A stretch of DNA of 24,598 nt from Bacillota bacterium (GTDB lineage: Bacteria > Bacillota > Clostridia > Oscillospirales > Ethanoligenentaceae): the NCBI GenBank assembly GCA_023391535.1, contig JAEWAU010000054.1, positions 1-24,598 of the forward strand, read 5' to 3'. Below the pieces are notes generated by a model. That model was not told the origin of the DNA, searched no databases, and was given only the letters and a program-made list of their open reading frames with translations. The first letter of the stretch is position 1; every line of letters begins with the position of its first letter. Below, one piece after another: positions 23,818 to 24,598 of this stretch. The translations under genes were made by a program, and so were the position numbers.

Positions 23818-24543
23818 ATGGCCATTCGCGTATTGGTTTGGAACGAGGGGCGGCACGAAAAGGAAATGGAGCAGGTGCGCAGCATCTACCCGAAGGGGAT
23901 TCACAACGCTCTGGCGGATTTTCTGCGCGCGCCGGACGTGGAGGTGCGCACCGCCACGCTGGACGACCCCGCGTGCGGGCTGACGGAAGAGGCGGTGGGT
24001 TGGGCGGACGTGATGCTCTGGTGGGCGCACGCGCATCACGACGAGGTGCCCGACGAGGCCGCCGTTCGGGTGCAGCGGGCGGTGCAGCGCGGAATGGGTT
24101 TCATCGCGCTCCACTCCGCGCATCTGGCCAAGCCCTTCCGGCTGCTGATGGGAACGAGCTGTACGCTGCGCTGGCGCGAGGGCGACCGGGAGCGGCTTTG
24201 GTGCGCAAACCCCGCGCATCCCATCGCGCAGGGCCTGCCGGAGCATTTTGAACTGCCCGAGGAAGAGATGTACGGCGAGTTTTTCGACGTGCCGCAGCCG
24301 GATGAGACGGTCTTTCTGGGGTGGTTCGCAGGCGGGGAGCTGTTCCGTTCGGGAATCGCCTACCGGCGCGGATACGGAAAGGTCTTCTATTTTCAGCCGG
24401 GCCACGAAACGTGCCCCACTTATTACGACCCGCATATCCAGCGCGTTTTGCAAAACGCCGTCCGCTGGGCGGCTCCGGCCGTGAAACGGCCCGAGCTCAC
24501 GTGCCCCAACGCCGAGCCGCTGGAACCCGCGCGCCGGGGGTAA
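23818..24543 (+). CDS. thuA: ThuA-family protein
   Basis: 241 residues from ATG 23818 with GGAAAGGA nine bases upstream; an in-frame TTG at 23809 is less likely. ThuA features: MAIRVLVWNEGRHEKE, then IYPKGIHNALADFL, a central VMLWWAHAHHDEVP, GMGFIALHSAHLAKPFRLLM and GYGKVFYFQPGHETCPTYYD before HIQRVLQNAVRW. The fold is glutamine-amidotransferase-like with no visible nucleophilic cysteine at the elbow (HSA instead). The family was named from trehalose/disaccharide utilisation in rhizobia, where ThuB is a Gfo/Idh-type dehydrogenase forming 3-keto sugars. The same pairing here supports a keto-disaccharide role. It is probably the last gene of the array. Confidence 0.88.
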   Translation: MAIRVLVWNEGRHEKEMEQVRSIYPKGIHNALADFLRAPDVEVRTATLDDPACGLTEEAVGWADVMLWWAHAHHDEVPDEAAVRVQRAVQRGMGFIALHSAHLAKPFRLLMGTSCTLRWREGDRERLWCANPAHPIAQGLPEHFELPEEEMYGEFFDVPQPDETVFLGWFAGGELFRSGIAYRRGYGKVFYFQPGHETCPTYYDPHIQRVLQNAVRWAAPAVKRPELTCPNAEPLEPARRG

Positions 24544-24567
24544 GCCCCGCGCTCCGCGAAAAAAGGA

Positions 24568-24598
24568 GGGCGTTGCAAAAATAAATTTAAAATAATTT
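24568..24598. repeat. Partial TTGCAAAA-type hairpin at window edge
   Basis: GGGCGTTGCAAAA (24568-24580) matches the first arms of the hairpins at 7780 and 7930 at 12 of 13 positions. AT-rich sequence follows and the second arm lies outside the window. It probably is a terminator-like repeat closing the thuA array. Confidence 0.45.

Noticed and set aside
1..24598. CRISPR arrays, tRNA or rRNA genes, transposases
   Set aside because: No regularly spaced repeats, cloverleaf genes, rRNA signatures or transposase motifs were seen.

Overview
The window looks like chromosomal sequence from a fermentative Firmicute, most likely a clostridial (Oscillospiraceae-like) relative. The evidence is a moderately GC-rich composition by eye, strong AAAGGAG-type ribosome binding sites, a lipoprotein sugar-binding subunit with an ABC permease pair and no local ATPase, and sigma-A-like promoters. 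There are no rRNA or tRNA genes, CRISPR arrays or transposases. It is a carbohydrate-utilisation region with about eighteen real genes, nearly all on the plus strand.

Bases 1-4380 hold the 3' end of a fructose-6-phosphate aldolase/transaldolase gene, a terminator, a KbaZ/GatZ tagatose-bisphosphate aldolase subunit, a HutC-type GntR regulator and a SIS-domain amino-sugar isomerase/deaminase. Four copies of a 13-bp motif (consensus ATAWCAWTATRAY) lie upstream of the last three genes and are the probable GntR operators. Bases 4573-7749 hold an ABC sugar importer (two permeases and a lipoprotein). A long structured intergenic element follows at 7780-7970. Bases 8145-13618 hold a GH36-type alpha-galactosidase/alpha-N-acetylgalactosaminidase translationally coupled to a Gfo/Idh/MocA oxidoreductase with a cysteine cluster, a class II aldolase (KbaY/GatY-like) and an Eis-type acetyltransferase. 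Bases 13818-17198 hold a BadF/NAGK-type sugar kinase, NagA and, on the minus strand, a NagB-like deaminase.

Read together, these genes outline N-acetylgalactosamine/N-acetylglucosamine use: import, glycosidic release, phosphorylation, deacetylation, deamination/isomerisation and tagatose-bisphosphate cleavage. The one unfilled step is tagatose-6-phosphate kinase. A scar at about 17200-17385 carries what looks like a 60-residue internal piece of a PfkB-type kinase, out of frame with a GH4 glycosidase gene that lacks its nucleotide-binding N-terminus. The inverted nagB abuts the left end of the scar. This is either a genuine decayed rearrangement or an assembly join.

Bases 18453-24543 form a second system. 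An AraC regulator is divergent from two further Gfo/Idh oxidoreductases, two xylose-isomerase-like TIM-barrel proteins and a ThuA-family protein. This gene set is typical of pathways that oxidise a glycoside to a 3-keto sugar, process it by epimerisation or elimination, and thereby cleave or remodel the glycoside without a classical hydrolase. Substrate and step order cannot be read from sequence. The window ends just after thuA in what appears to be the start of another copy of the hairpin family seen at 7780-7970.
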